From Nectonema munidae (lineage: Eukaryota; Nematomorpha; Nectonematoida; Nectonematidae), in contig JAUIRK010000673.1 in assembly GCA_030549495.1 (NCBI GenBank), positions 1,612,001 through 1,676,000 on the forward strand: a DNA stretch of 64,000 bases, given 5' to 3'. The translations under genes and the position numbers were made by a program. Positions within the stretch are counted from its first letter, which is position 1, and each line of letters opens with the position of its first letter. Under the pieces are notes generated by a model. That model made no database searches and was not told where the DNA came from. It worked only from the letters and a program-made list of their open reading frames with translations. Positions 1 through 12,800 of the stretch are shown here, in pieces.

Positions 1-52
1 TTTTTCGTTTTTTATTAAAAAATTGTACATTTTTATTGAGTCGAACTTTGCA

Positions 53-82
53 ATGGTTGATGTTACAGAAATTCTCGAAAAT
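53..82 (+). CDS. CTNNBL1: Candidate first coding exon of CTNNBL1
   Basis: An ATG opens a short frame reading MVDVTEILEN, which resembles the family N-terminus (a methionine followed by an aspartate-valine-x-glutamate-hydrophobic-leucine pattern). It ends in phase 0 before GTGATT, a weak donor, and the next exon also begins in phase 0. The 3.5 kb intron this implies is plausible for the gene. The similarity is short and the donor poor, so the true start may lie elsewhere or before the window. Confidence 0.33.
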
Positions 83-781
83 GTGATTAATTTTAAATTA
101 TTTATTAAATTTATGAAATTTATTTATTTTTGATATAATGTATATAAAAATAATTTCTAAAATTATTCTCTAGAGATGAAATTGTTTTGCTAAACATTTT
201 TACTTTATTGTCTATAACAAAAGGTTGAATTTTTTTAACAATTTCTAGAGGAAAGCTAAACAGATGGTGAAGTAAATGATTTTTATTTTGAAAAATCATT
301 GTTTTCTATTATGCATAGTTGAACACACTTTGACTATTTATTGAAAATCATGATGTATTGATTACATATATCCATCCTTATTTATCTTAAGGCTTATTAG
401 AATATTTACAGTGAAATAATCTTCAAATATAAAAAATTTAAACTTGTACTCACAAGAAGGAATCCGTTAGAGAGAGAGAGAAAGGAATTTATTAGCAACA
501 TCATAAAAATGAAAAGATTGTTGGGGTATCTCAAAATGCTACATCAAGGCCGCTCGGAGAGATACTCCATCAAACACAACGTGAAATGATACTAATTATG
601 AGAATGTGTTGAATTATATCATGGAATGAAAAAGATTAAAAAAATTTAAAGAAAACAAATATAATGAAATTATAAGCGATAAAATAACGAAACTAAAATT
701 ATACATTATGTATTTTATATATATATATATAAATGTATAACATAATCATATCTTAAGAAAAAAGTATGTATATATGTCTTA
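83..781. other. AT-rich intronic or upstream DNA, nothing recognised
   Basis: A (GA)n stretch at about 469-484 is the only simple feature. No conserved coding piece was seen. Confidence 0.6.
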
Positions 782-1421
782 CCTGTCAACTCTCCCGGCA
801 ATACCGGGAGACTCCGAGTTTTAGGTGCTTTCTCCCGGTCTCCAGTTTTTCAGTATTTATCTCCCAGTTTTTAAAAAATTTATAATCAACATTTTAAAAA
901 AATTTATATCAACATTATATTATATATGATATTTTTGGCGATATTGATCACAAGGGCAACAACATTGTTCATTATCTACTAGATGATTTGTGGCTGCCTT
1001 AATTCCTGTACTTTCACATAGCAATGCAAACTTTGAACAATTATTCAGCATTGCACAAATAAATTAAAAGGATATGCCGTCTTGTTTAAAGTGAGATGTT
1101 ACATTGGCAAGCATTTTTGTTATGAAGACACATAATTAATCGAGCAAAAATATTTGCTATAATCGGAGACGAGATTCAAAGAAAGCAAGCAACCGAAGCA
1201 TATAACAATTAAAAAGAATGATTCATTTGGTCTTTGTTTTTGTTTAGCTTAGTACTTTATTGTGTTAGTATATCTGTATTTAGCATTATTCTAATAAATT
1301 GTCAATTATATTTAATACAATGCTTTTTGTTAAAGAGAATTCTGTAGATTAATTCAGTTCTCCCTGTTTTTTCAACAAAAAATGAAGAATCTCCAGGTTT
1401 CAATAATTTAAGGTTGACAGG
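782..1421 (+). mobile_element. hAT-like element with short terminal repeats and a transposase C-terminal relic
   Basis: The ends are CCTGTCAACT and, inverted, CCTGTCAACC. The flanking 8-mers ATGTCTTA and ATGATTTA agree at 6 of 8 positions once offset by one base, consistent with an aged hAT target duplication. Inside, at about 990-1140, the plus strand reads HSNANFEQLFSIAQIN followed by stops, like the hAT dimerisation domain. The left subterminal part contains several CTCCCGG(T) repeats. Confidence 0.6.
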
Positions 1422-1554
1422 TATGATTTATATAAGTGTTAATTTAAACATGAAAAAAACAACTTAAATTTAAATTTTCACCTAACTAAATTTCTTGTAA
1501 ATTGGTAATAGATACCAGATATAAAAGAAGAGAAATCAAGCGATGGTTTTCTCT

Positions 1555-2560
1555 GTTGGTACAAAATTTTGAAAAATGATTTTTCCCACAATATTTTCAA
1601 GTGGGGTTAGAATCATTACAATCCTTAGCATAATGATTAAACTTATTCCACTTGTATCAAATTTTAACATAGCTTCTGAGAATTTCAACTGGATGAGATT
1701 CACGATTCAAATAAATATATTTGTTATATATAGTTTTGACACAACTAGCATTAAATTTAATACCAATACTGCAAAGTTTAGAATTATAATTGTTAAATTT
1801 GAAAATATGTAAGATATTTGAAAGACTTATACCATTTTGTTGTGAAATTTCATTTTTCAGATCCTCCAGGGAAAGAGTTGAGTCAATGTTTTTGATGTAA
1901 AAATAAGGACTTTTAAACTTTAAGGAGTCAAAAGGAGAATTCATTTCTAAAGAAGACTTGAGATGTTTATGATCTACTTCAGAGTTACTTTCTATAAGAA
2001 GTTAACCACTAGAAAGTCTTTTAAACTCTTTGAAGCGAAATTTATTCTGCATTGGTTTGAGTTTTTCTTCAATTGTTTTCTTTATATCAGTATTATTATC
2101 TTCAAAAAACTTGGGCATAGATAAATAAAGTTTAGGAGTAAAAGCATTGACTTTAAAAGGATTAAAAGATTTTTGATTAAGTGTTGATTTAGCTTCAGCA
2201 ACATTAGCATATTTCCTGTTTACAAAATTATTACTTTCAGACTTTTTTAATGCTAAATTTGATTCTAAATCTTTTTTAACCGATTTAAGACCAAGCAAAG
2301 CCGACGACCTTAGTAGTTCCTATCTAATTCCATTTAAAGTAAGAATTCGTCTGCGTTCCCTTTGGGAACATTGGTCGTAAATGGGTTAAGAGACTTGATT
2401 GAGCTGTTTACTTCGTCAAATTTTTTTTCAATATCAAATTTCAATTTCTGTTCTTCATCTCCATTTACAACAGTTATCAGAACTTTGGCAAGATCTTTTG
2501 AGATTTCACAACAAAGCAAACTTTCAATGTCACCTTTTTACCAATCTCAATGATATGATG
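1555..2560 (-). pseudogene. Non-LTR retrotransposon ORF1 (gag-like) relic
   Basis: Three minus-strand frames (2519-2334, 2298-2002, 1944-1657) form a broken ORF1-like protein. It has an N-terminal helical part, a central RRM-like region (SPYFYIKNIDSTLSLEDLK and YIYLNRESHPVE), and then two decayed CCHC zinc knuckles at about 1659-1555. In the knuckles, CNKFNHYAKDC and CGKNHFSKFC remain, while two other cysteine codons have become TGG or TGA. No ORF2 is attached here. Confidence 0.65.
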
Positions 2561-2654
2561 AGTATCCAGGATTATTTTAATAATAGCAGAAAATAGACAA
2601 AGCCATTTTAATTTGGAGCTTTGTAATTAAAAATTGTATAAAAAAATCCCGTTG

Positions 2655-2880
2655 CAACTCCGACTCTATTTTTTCATAATTCTAACACTAATGACTCCAG
2701 CTATTTATAATTACGCAATTTTGACTTTAAAAAATTATAATTATGCAAAATCAACTTTTCGGTTTCAATTATTATAAATCTCCAACTTCAAATGATGTAA
2801 AATTGCTTTAGAAACATCAGTTATTAATTACTGACTCACTAATTAGTTTTTCAAATTTTAATCTATAACTAATAAATTCC
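2655..2880 (+). repeat. Dispersed repeat family A, copy 1
   Basis: About 225 bp, starting with GTTGCAACTCCGACT and ending near AATCTATAACTAA. It is clearly similar along its length to the split copy at 4525-5400. Related CAACTCC/GGAGTCGG segments occur inverted near 9600-9690 and 22050-22170. No coding capacity; class unknown. Confidence 0.65.
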
Positions 2881-3194
2881 GGAATAAAAGACCTCTTTTT
2901 TTAAACTCTATTTAGCGAATACAATGAAGGAATTTATCCCGACTTGCATAGTCTATTGCATTCATTTTATTCTTTCAGTCATAGTAATCAATAGGGATAA
3001 ACGTTTTAATCGTTAAATTATAAAGATACTCTTATGCACTATAAAAAATATTTGTCCTGTTGAAAAATTTGTGGCTCTTGTTTAAATTTCTGGCTACATT
3101 ACTGCCTCTCATCAACTATAGCTCAAATTCAAATTAGTTATTATATCAAATGAACGGGAAGTTATTTGCCCTGTGTATGCGCGTCTCTAATATA

Positions 3195-3514
3195 CAGTAG
3201 AACCTACGTTTTACGTCCTCGCCAAATGATCGATGACGTCATCTTTTTGGTCATTAAATGCATTATTAATACGTTTTTTCTTTGTGATTTTATGTATTAA
3301 AAAGTTTATAAAGGTTAATAATTCATCCAACTTCACTGTAGTAGTCTTCTTTAGCTGCCATAGTCCCTCACGTCGTACACGGTGTGACCATGTGTGATCC
3401 AGGCTAGGATTTTCGTGTTGTATGTCAATTTAAAGGTCAACCTGGATTTTACGAATCCTACGTTTTACGTCCGCCGTTCGGTCCCGTGCCGTACGTAAAA
3501 CGTAGGTTATAGTG
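3195..3514. mobile_element. Pogo/Tigger-like MITE, 320 bp
   Basis: The ends begin CAGTAGAACCTACGTTTTAC and, inverted, CACTATAACCTACGTTTTAC, flanked by TA on both sides (3193-3194 and 3515-3516). The CAGTAGAACC start and TA duplication are typical of pogo/Tigger families. It contains a further internal CCTACGTTTTACGTCC copy at about 3457-3472. It has no coding capacity. Confidence 0.75.
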
Positions 3515-3596
3515 TAATTATTCAACTAATTTATCCTAATTTAATTTAAAATAATTTTAATTATTTTCTAATTTATCCTAATTTTATTAACTTTAG

Positions 3597-3871
3597 ACAG
3601 AGTTAAATTTCAAAAATGACTCTTTCGTTACAAAAGGTCATGCAAATAAAAAAGTCAAAGTTGATATCTTTGGAGCAGGAGAAATTGAAAGGGATAAAAG
3701 AGTCGAAGAATTGCACAACAAAAATGATATTGACAAGTACGTGGAAGAAAATGCTTCCAATACAACAGAACCGTTGAACGAAGCTACCTTGAAAAAAATG
3801 CTTCTGAATTTTGAAAAAAAGATTCTAAGAAATCAAGAGCTTCGCATCAAGCATCCTGATCAACCACAAAA
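3597..3871 (+). CDS. CTNNBL1: CTNNBL1 exon 2
   Basis: The acceptor is TTTAG at 3592-3596 and the donor is GTATTT at 3872. It encodes a lysine- and acid-rich leader followed by EPLNEATLKKMLLNFEKK and NQELRIKHPDQPQK, which match the family region before the first armadillo repeat. It ends in phase 2 (AA), completed to lysine by the next exon. A tRNA-derived SINE lies only about 25 bases past the donor. Confidence 0.88.
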
Positions 3872-6800
3872 GTATTTTCACTATTTTTTAACGGTAACGT
3901 ATAAAGTTAGCTGGAAACTTTTCTTCGATACCACAAGTTCTCTGGTTCGATCCAACAACATCCCTTTGCTCATAGTTCAACACAAACGGAGTGATCATGC
4001 CCTTTCAATGAAAACATCCTACGCTACCCTTATGGTTTACTTATATCAACCAATAAACTTCATCTAAGATCAGAACATATTATGTTGTACCCCTTATTCC
4101 AAACATTTTTATTCGATATATCACATCTTGCTCACAATCACTTTCAAAATTTACTTAAGATCCGAATCACTTGAAAGATTGTGTTCTCTCGATTTCATTT
4201 CCGATTTTATTGACTAATCTTATTTCCTTTTCCACTTCTTAATTTATAATCAAACATGTATGCACACTTTGTAATGTCCAATCCATCCCTGCTTTCTCTA
4301 AACTATTCTGTCAAAGGCACAGTCTGCCCTTCAGATCTTCCAACATTTCTGCCACAATTACTAAATCATCTACAAATAACAATTCATAGGAATTTTTTTC
4401 TTATTTCCTTAGCTACCTCGTTCAAAGTCAGATGAACAGCGTTTTTAGAACCGATTGTTGATGTAAACCTCTTCTTACTTATTTTAAATCTGTATCTCCA
4501 TGTACTCATTCTATTTTTATAGTTATTCGACTCCGATTGACTCCACCTATTTGTAATTTCGCGACTGCAACTCCATTAATTTTAACACTTAAAACTCCAC
4601 CGATCAATAATTATGCGATTTTGACTTTAAAAATACATAATTGTGCAACAAACTTTTCTGTTTCAAATATTGGAAGTCTACAACTTCTTCTTCATCTTAT
4701 TCCCCTATTGGGAGTCGATGGCTTTGATCCGTTCTCTCGAAAGCTTTCTGTCTGTAGCATCGCTTTCTTTCAAACCAAATTTTTTCATACTTTCTTCCAA
4801 ATCATCTCCCCATCTTATTCTTTGCCTTTCTCTTTTCATTTTTCCTTTTACCTGCTCATCGTATGCTTTCCTTATTTTCTCATCTTTTTCCCTTCTCAGC
4901 ACGTCTCCATACCATCTCATTTTGTTCTTTTCGATTACATCTATCACACTCGTCATTACTTTTGTTCTTCGTCTTATTTCTTTATTCCTGATTCTATCTC
5001 TTCTTGTTACATTTAACATCATTCTCAGCATTTTCATTTCAGACACTTCTAACTTGTTCTTTTCTTTCTTTTTCTGACACCAACATTCTGAACCGTAAGT
5101 CATGACTGGTCTCACTATGCCTAAATACACTTTGGCCTTCAGTTCATTGGCAGTTTTTATCGTTTAAAACAGTCTTAACTTCTTTCCATTTTGCCCAACT
5201 CGCATTCAACCTCACACCCTTACTACAACCTCCTTCCTTTTCAATAACTGACCCTAAATACAAATAATCTTGCACTTGTTTCAATTTGATCCCTATATTT
5301 AGCAACTTCTACAACTTCAAATTATGTAAAATTAGTCTAGAATCATCAGTAACCTACTGACTTACTAGTTAGTTTTCAATTTATAACTAATGTTAAGAAT
5401 CCAAGTCCGCACCATATTTCAAGTTCGTTTGTGAATGTCGATTTTATAAAATTATTGAAGGATGTTCTGAATCTTACGCGCTTCCAATTTATGTTGCAAT
5501 GCAAAATGTTTGATATATTTCCTTCAACATACTTTATTAAAATGTTTTATTAGTTTGTATTTGTAGTTTAGTGTCTTACATTGTCTTCAAACAAATTTCT
5601 AACCATTTTATCTAAGTCAATATAATATCATTCAAAAACTAAATTTATAATTTTCGAAAGTATTTTCTTTCCAAAAACTCTTTCTACTCATAAACTCTTC
5701 TTTTCATTTTTTTCTTTTTTTTTAATAAAAAGTTCAATATTTAGGTTTATTGAATTTTCTTTCTTTTTTCTTTGACTTTCAAAAACACAACATATAACTA
5801 AAATGATCACTTTTTTATGGTGCTTTTTTTCAACGTTGTGCACTAAAGCGAGTGTCTATGAATTCATTTAACAATTTTTAATATGATTATTTTTGAAATA
5901 GAATTTAGAAATTAGAAATTAGAAGTTGTTTTTCAAATATTTTCATAATTTTTCTGATCCTGTTTTCAATAACTCTTTCCATAAGTTTTATTAGGTGCTC
6001 AAGCATCCTACCTCTCACATGTCATTTATCAGCTTTTCCTTTACAAATTGGTATATCCACGCTCTCTTGTACTTTTTTCTCGGAGTTTTGTCGAATAGGC
6101 TATACAGAATCTGGAATGCGAAATCTTCCAAAATTTTAAAAGGTTCCATTCTTGTTTTACTCAATCTAGATCCTTTATCTGACTTCATTCCTTTAATTCC
6201 TTCTAGTATATCAGGCTTTGATTGGGTTTTTCTCGTCTTTATAAATTACATTTTCGTTTTCTACTTTTTTTTATTTACTTTTTGTTCTCTATTGCTTCTT
6301 TCGTAACTTTTACTTTAACACCATTTTGCACTAGATAAAACATGATAAAACTGAATTATATTCAAACTTAATAATTCGGAACACTATGAATTTTGAAAAA
6401 AATTTCTGAACCAGAATCTTTTCGATAAACCTGACTGTATGTACACAATCAATAAAATACAGTATTCTTTCTACATTTATCCAAATTCTAAAATGTGAAT
6501 TATTACAAGGATTGTTACAAAATGGAAGTTGATTTTTTTTAGAATTATATTTCTCATCAAATTTTCTTACTTTTAAGATTCTTTGAATCAGAACTCGCTT
6601 TGAATGATCACTTGCAAGAAATGCACATAATTTCAACTGCTCCAGAACTGTACACAATTCTAATATCGTGCAACACAATCTCCAGCCTCATATCATTAAT
6701 CAGTCACGAAAATACCGACATATCGAGTAGCGTGGTCGACCTTCTTCAAGAACTCACTGAACCAGACGCCCTTTTGGATGCCCCAGATGATTTCATAACT

Positions 6801-9800
6801 CAATGCGTAATACATTTTACTCCTTATTTCCCCATTTTTATTCTTATTCTACCACATCACAACTGAGAAGTCTATCAGACCACTTTTTTAAACCTGCTAA
6901 GCCCAAAGAATTTATGTTCGACATATTTACGTTTTTATTCATTGAACAGGCGAATTTTACAATAAAACAAGAGATGGATTTTTATTCAAAGGAATTGCTT
7001 CAATTTTTTATTTGAGAAATTAAATTAAATTAATTTATTCTTAAAACATGGATTGCGAGTTTGGATAACAACCTCTCGTGACATCGAAAAGCAATTTATT
7101 GAAAGGACGGGAAAAATGACAAAAATCGGAAAGTTCGTTACACGTATCGGCCCATAAGAGGATGGGGAAAAAGTTTGAAATCACTCGAATAACCCAGACT
7201 TCAATTCTTCTTTTTATATTTGATGCCACGCATGCGCTGAAGAATCTACATTGATCCGATGTGGGTGCTTGAGCGAGAGAGAGAGAGACGAGCACGAACA
7301 AGTAAAAAAACTGGTGAATTTATGTGCTACGCTTTATATATTGTATTATTTCCCCAGGAACATCACTAAATAAGCTTTAGCGCAGTATAACGACGTGAAG
7401 GCTAATCTTCCCAAATGTCCAATGAGCTAATATATGAAATCCTATTCTTAATGTAATAAATTGGTTCCTTTCTGTGCTCATTTATTGCTTCAATTTGAAG
7501 GACAAAATCAGGATTTATAGCTCCACCATTTCTAATGTTGGCGCGTAAAAACTTTCTTAATTAAATTTACTTATATCTATGAAAAATTTTTTAATAACAC
7601 GAATAGTTTAAATTTCTTTGGCGTTCCTAACTTAAAAACATGTTTTTATTTACAACAATAATTTCTATAAAATCAAAAATATAAGGAAAACACTGATATT
7701 GAACATTATTTTGTCTCAGTTTTGTATGTTTTGAAATTTTCTATAACCACATTTTTTCAGTTTCATTTTTCAGAATTTTATCTCAATCCTTAATAAGTTT
7801 AAAACATATTTATGCAACTTGATTTGCAAAAATTATTTTTTCAAGTCACTTCTGTGAACAGGATGATCCTTTCGTGTTCCAGGGTGTTGTCAAATAAATT
7901 GTTGGACATAGGAAATCTCGCAGAGAAAGTTTTGTGTCTCGTGTTCATGCTCTAATCAAGAAATGTACAAATGGGGCAATTAGCCTGCCTTTCCACAATG
8001 TCACTATATGTTATTAGAAAAAATATGAAAACACCATTCACCAAAATACTCAAATAGACACTGAAGATTTGCTAGAAGTTATCTGAGAAAACAAAACATG
8101 TATCAATTTATTAAGAAAACCAAATTGTTCTTTTACAAAAATCGATTTTTCACCTTTTATAACTTATTTGAACATTCTTTCTTTTTACCTTTCTCTTCCT
8201 CCAGCATTACGTAATTAAAGCCTAAACATCTTTCTGAAAAAAGAACCATAACTTCGAGAGCTATAAAACTCTTTGAAAATTTTTTTATAGCAATTTTACT
8301 AATTTGTGGATTCGTTTTCTGAAAATTAATCAGTTGAGGCATTGCTTCAAATTATTATAAGGTGTTTTAATTGCTTTCGAGGACATAAATCTAGCTTGGA
8401 CTTAGACACGTCAATCAAGAAAAATACACATTCCTTATATATTTATTTTTCCCTTGTGATAACTGAAATTGATTTTCAAAGAGGTATATATATCTCTTTG
8501 ATATATATTAAAATATATATAGTTAAAAATATAAATATATATAGTTTAAATTTAAGACTAGTTTAGAATTTTTACAGCCATGTTAGCCAAACTAGTAAAA
8601 CTCTTTAAAATAGGATGGAAGACCATACCTCTTCCTATTCTCGAAAGAAAGGAGTTTTTTGTTTACATTTCTCTTTAATATCCATTGAGGTAGCCCTCAG
8701 TATACTCCAACGTAAATTAAAATGTTTCTTTAATGATCATTTATTAAATTCACTTCCATAAAACTAAATTTTAAAATGCCTTTTTATAATTTCTACTGTA
8801 CATGCAAAATATCTATTACAACCTTAAAGAAGGACGTGCGAAACTCTCCAACCTTCGGTCATTTGTTTTCAGTTGTTTTCTCTATCAATCAAATATTCTT
8901 TTATCAATTGCTGTAGTGTGCCTGATAGACTACTTCTTTTTTAATTGAAAAGCCCTCCCCCTCTAATAATTTTCGATTTTATTTTACACTAGTGTTTATG
9001 CGATACGCAAATTTAATTAAAATATTTTCGTTGGAAGTATAGTATTTAAATTTCATCAATTTTGTAAAAAAAATATAAAGTATATTTGGTCTCCCGTGGT
9101 ATTTCCAGACCAGTAATTTTGAAAATTGCAAAAAAAAAATGCCTCCAATAATTTTGAGGATGTGCGCCCCTGAATGTAATTTAATTTCTATTTTGATAGT
9201 CTTTGCTGTTCTGAATTTAAATATTTACTTTGTTTTAATAAAGAGTACTGATTTCTACTTGTTTCACTGTAAGTTGGGATTTCATTAACATTTAACAATT
9301 AGTTCTTAACAATTGTTAAGTTCTTAACAATGTAATTTTCTTGGTATTTTTAAAGTTTAGCATTAAATTATTTTAAAATTATTCTATTAAAAGTGAAGAT
9401 GAGAACCTTTAATTTTTTCAAAAATTCAGATGAAACTGGAACCTTTATGATTTTTTAAAAGTTTCTCAATTATTTGTGTATACTGTTTAGAGAATACGAA
9501 TTTGTGATTTATTTTCTAAAAATATCAAAGATTCAAGCTAATAAGTGCTAATATTTATAGCTTTAAAGCTTGCAATCAAACCCAAATTCCAACTAACTGC
9601 GTAAACGGTGGAAAAGGGTTGCAGTGTCGGAGTCGAGAGTCGTTCGAGTTTTTGATTTTAAATTTTGCAGTTGGAATCCGCTTTTTTTGAGAATTCCCTT
9701 TTGTTTAAAACACTCTGCTACGCATCTCCTTCTAGGGTATGTATATTATACACCGTGTCTTGATAATTGTTTTATTGTGTTCTTTTTTCTAAAAAATTTT

Positions 9801-12800
9801 TTCCCACTTAGCTTAGTAATCAACTTGTAAGCTGTCTCATCCAAAATTTAGAACGCCTTGATGAAAGCGTGAAAGAAGAAAGTGATGCTGTTCACAATTC
9901 CTTAAGTATTTTCTTTACTTTTGCATCATATGAATACTTTTACTCATTTTCAATTGTCTTTAACTGAGTAAAGTTGGTTAGATACTGGGTTTTGGTAACT
10001 CAAGGTCTTGGGTTCGATCCCGCATCAAGCCTACTTTCTTCATAGTTCGATACAAGCGGCGCAATTGGGCCTTTTCGATGAAAACATTACCTTATATAAT
10101 ATGGTATATGGCTTACTTTGGATCATTTGTACTAAAATTAGCCTCCTTATGATTTAACGTAGTCTTTGTCAACGTGTGGTCGCCTAAAAAAGGTTGAATA
10201 AGTTGAATCAAGTCTAATTGGGAAGAATTGAAACTGGTCGTTATAGACAGATAGTCGGTAAGGCAGGTTTGACTGTAAGTGTAATCGTTGCCATTAAATG
10301 ATCTTTTCGTTGAAATGAGAGATTATTATGAGGTTTTTTTTTAGCGTTTTAACATTCATTATAAATAAAAATATAAAAAGTTTATTTGATGCTTAATTTT
10401 TGAAAAGATTAAACAATTAATGTTGCTTTTCATTATATATTTGGGAAAATAAATATATTCCCAAATACTTCACTATTTGCCTTTGCTTTATTTGAGGAAA
10501 TACTGCAATAGGATAAAAAGGACCACATTTTTAATTAACGGAACATTTTTCAAAACAAAAAAATTAAAATGAAAAAAAAGTTATTTTTAAATTGAAGTAA
10601 AATATCGAAATATCTGGAAGATACAATCGCAGCAGAAATGTATTATGCGCCTGTATATTGTGAATAAGTTAGTAAAGAATTGTGAGCGATTTCTCTTATA
10701 TGAAACATGTATATAAGTTAGAGTATATTTCTAGCCATAAGCAGAGGGAAATACAAACAAATGCTGATGAGTTGGATGCCCTTTGTGAATATTTATCAAA
10801 GTTTGTGTATTAAAATTTCAGAAGGTAGCTTCTTTATTTTCTAAAATTGTTAGATCCAAGAAAAATAAATCTAATTAAAGTTCATCATACATGCTTGCAA
10901 TTGTCTTCAATTTTTTTTTCGAGAAAGTATCTTTTTTTATGTAGATAAAATGGCGCTGAGACTTCATAAATAAAAGTTGTAAAGAAAATAAATTGAAAAC
11001 GTTGAGTAAATCTTTTATTTAAAACAAAATACAAGTAATAATATTAGAAGGTCATAGTGACTCGGCAAGCAAGACACTCCACGCTTTCATTTTATGTCAT
11101 ATAATATATCTGATGAAGAAGGTCATAGTGACCGAAATATTATCTTTTTTTTTTATATCTTTATCTTTTTCTATATATTTTTTATTGTTAGATATAGTAG
11201 AGAACATTTGTGAAATTCGTCCTGAAATTTGTGCTGATATTGGAAAACAGAAGTTGATAGCTTGGCTACTAAAAAGAATCAAAGTAAGTTGGTTAAAAAC
11301 TTTTATATCAGGGAACTAGTAGAGAGAGACTCGAATGGTACTGTTGCGAGAAGCCTTGACAGGAAGTTTAATACTCTATACCCAAGTTTTTCCCGAACGA
11401 TTTAGCCAATCGGAGTGGGGATCGGGCGGAAAAACGTCTACCCCGTGAGGAACGGGTGTTAGGACCTCATAAAATTCGGAAACGTGTTATTCTTAAAATA
11501 AATAAACTTTAAAAGTTTATTTTCAATAAATATATTCTAAAACTATATTTTTAGTAAATAGAAAATTGTTTTAAGAACTTGATATTTTTAAGAAGCAGCA
11601 ACAATTAAATTTTTCTGGATCCAAATTTATTATTATTTTTCTTTATAAAATTTCAAATACAATAACTTCTACTTTTGATGAAATTGTTAATATTTTTTCA
11701 CTTACAAAAAATCGGTATTGTCTCTTTCATTTCTTCCCACAGATGAAAATATCTTCTTTGCACCTTGTTAAGCTTCATAGATTTGCATTTTTCCCTTAAT
11801 TTTGATTGATTTTAATAACTTCTTAAATTTGGTTGCAAGGTACAGTTAAACATTACCACTCATCCTGGTTACCCAGAATCCAAGTACAGAGGGGGCAAGA
11901 TTGATACAGGGTGGGGGGGGGGGGTTATTTTAATGGGGCCGGGATAAAAATAGAAGTATAACAAAGAAATGATATAAAATTGAACGAGGCATCATTCATT
12001 TAATCGATAATAATTATCAAAATATGCAAATTAAAAAAATTAATTTGCAATTTCTTGACTTCATTCTCTTATTTTTATATCAAATTTGTTAAATAAAACA
12101 GACAACAGGAAACCACTATAGAAGGTGAGAATGAAAAATCGCTTTTGCCTCCTTACTTAATCAACAAACACTTTAAGCTAAAAACGTTATTACTTTAGAA
12201 TTTTTATTTTGCGTTTTCGATATTTTAAGTCCTATTGATCCTTATTTTTATATACGCCAATTGATACCAGGTAATTCTTTTTTGCTTGTGTAGGGAGGCA
12301 AAAGCGATGTTTCATTCTTCTGTTTTTTACTTTCCATAGTTGTTTCCTGTTGTCTGTTTTATTCAACAAATTTGATATAAAATAAGATGATGAAGTCAAG
12401 AATTTGCTAATTAATTTATTATTCTAATTTTAATATTTTGATAATAATGTTGATGCCTCTTTTTATCTTATATCATTTCCTCTATATTCTTAAAAGTAAA
12501 ACAGTAACGCCTATTAAACATCTATTTCCAATATACACTTTTGCTATATATATATATACATGTGGCAGATTTCTCTATTCTGAACGGCGGATATCAAAAG
12601 TTTTCAAGATGGAGTTTGAGTAGAAAGATCTTATAACTCAAGGCATAAAACAAGCATAAGTGTGTGTGAAATAAACAATTGTATTGTTTTCTTGTTCAAA
12701 AATTTACTATCACCTAATTTAGAACCTTAGGGATATTTTTTAAATTTACATCTTTCATTATTTTTACCCTTTTTTAAGGCTAAGATGCCGTTTGATGTGA

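Noticed and set aside
4537..5077. Plus-strand frames over the RTE fragment
   Set aside because: They are the antisense of the RTE coding sequence on the minus strand.
7041..7301. Minus-strand open frame of 86 codons in CTNNBL1 intron 3
   Set aside because: No family resemblance; it reflects local GC content and a GA repeat. No splice or start context supports a gene.
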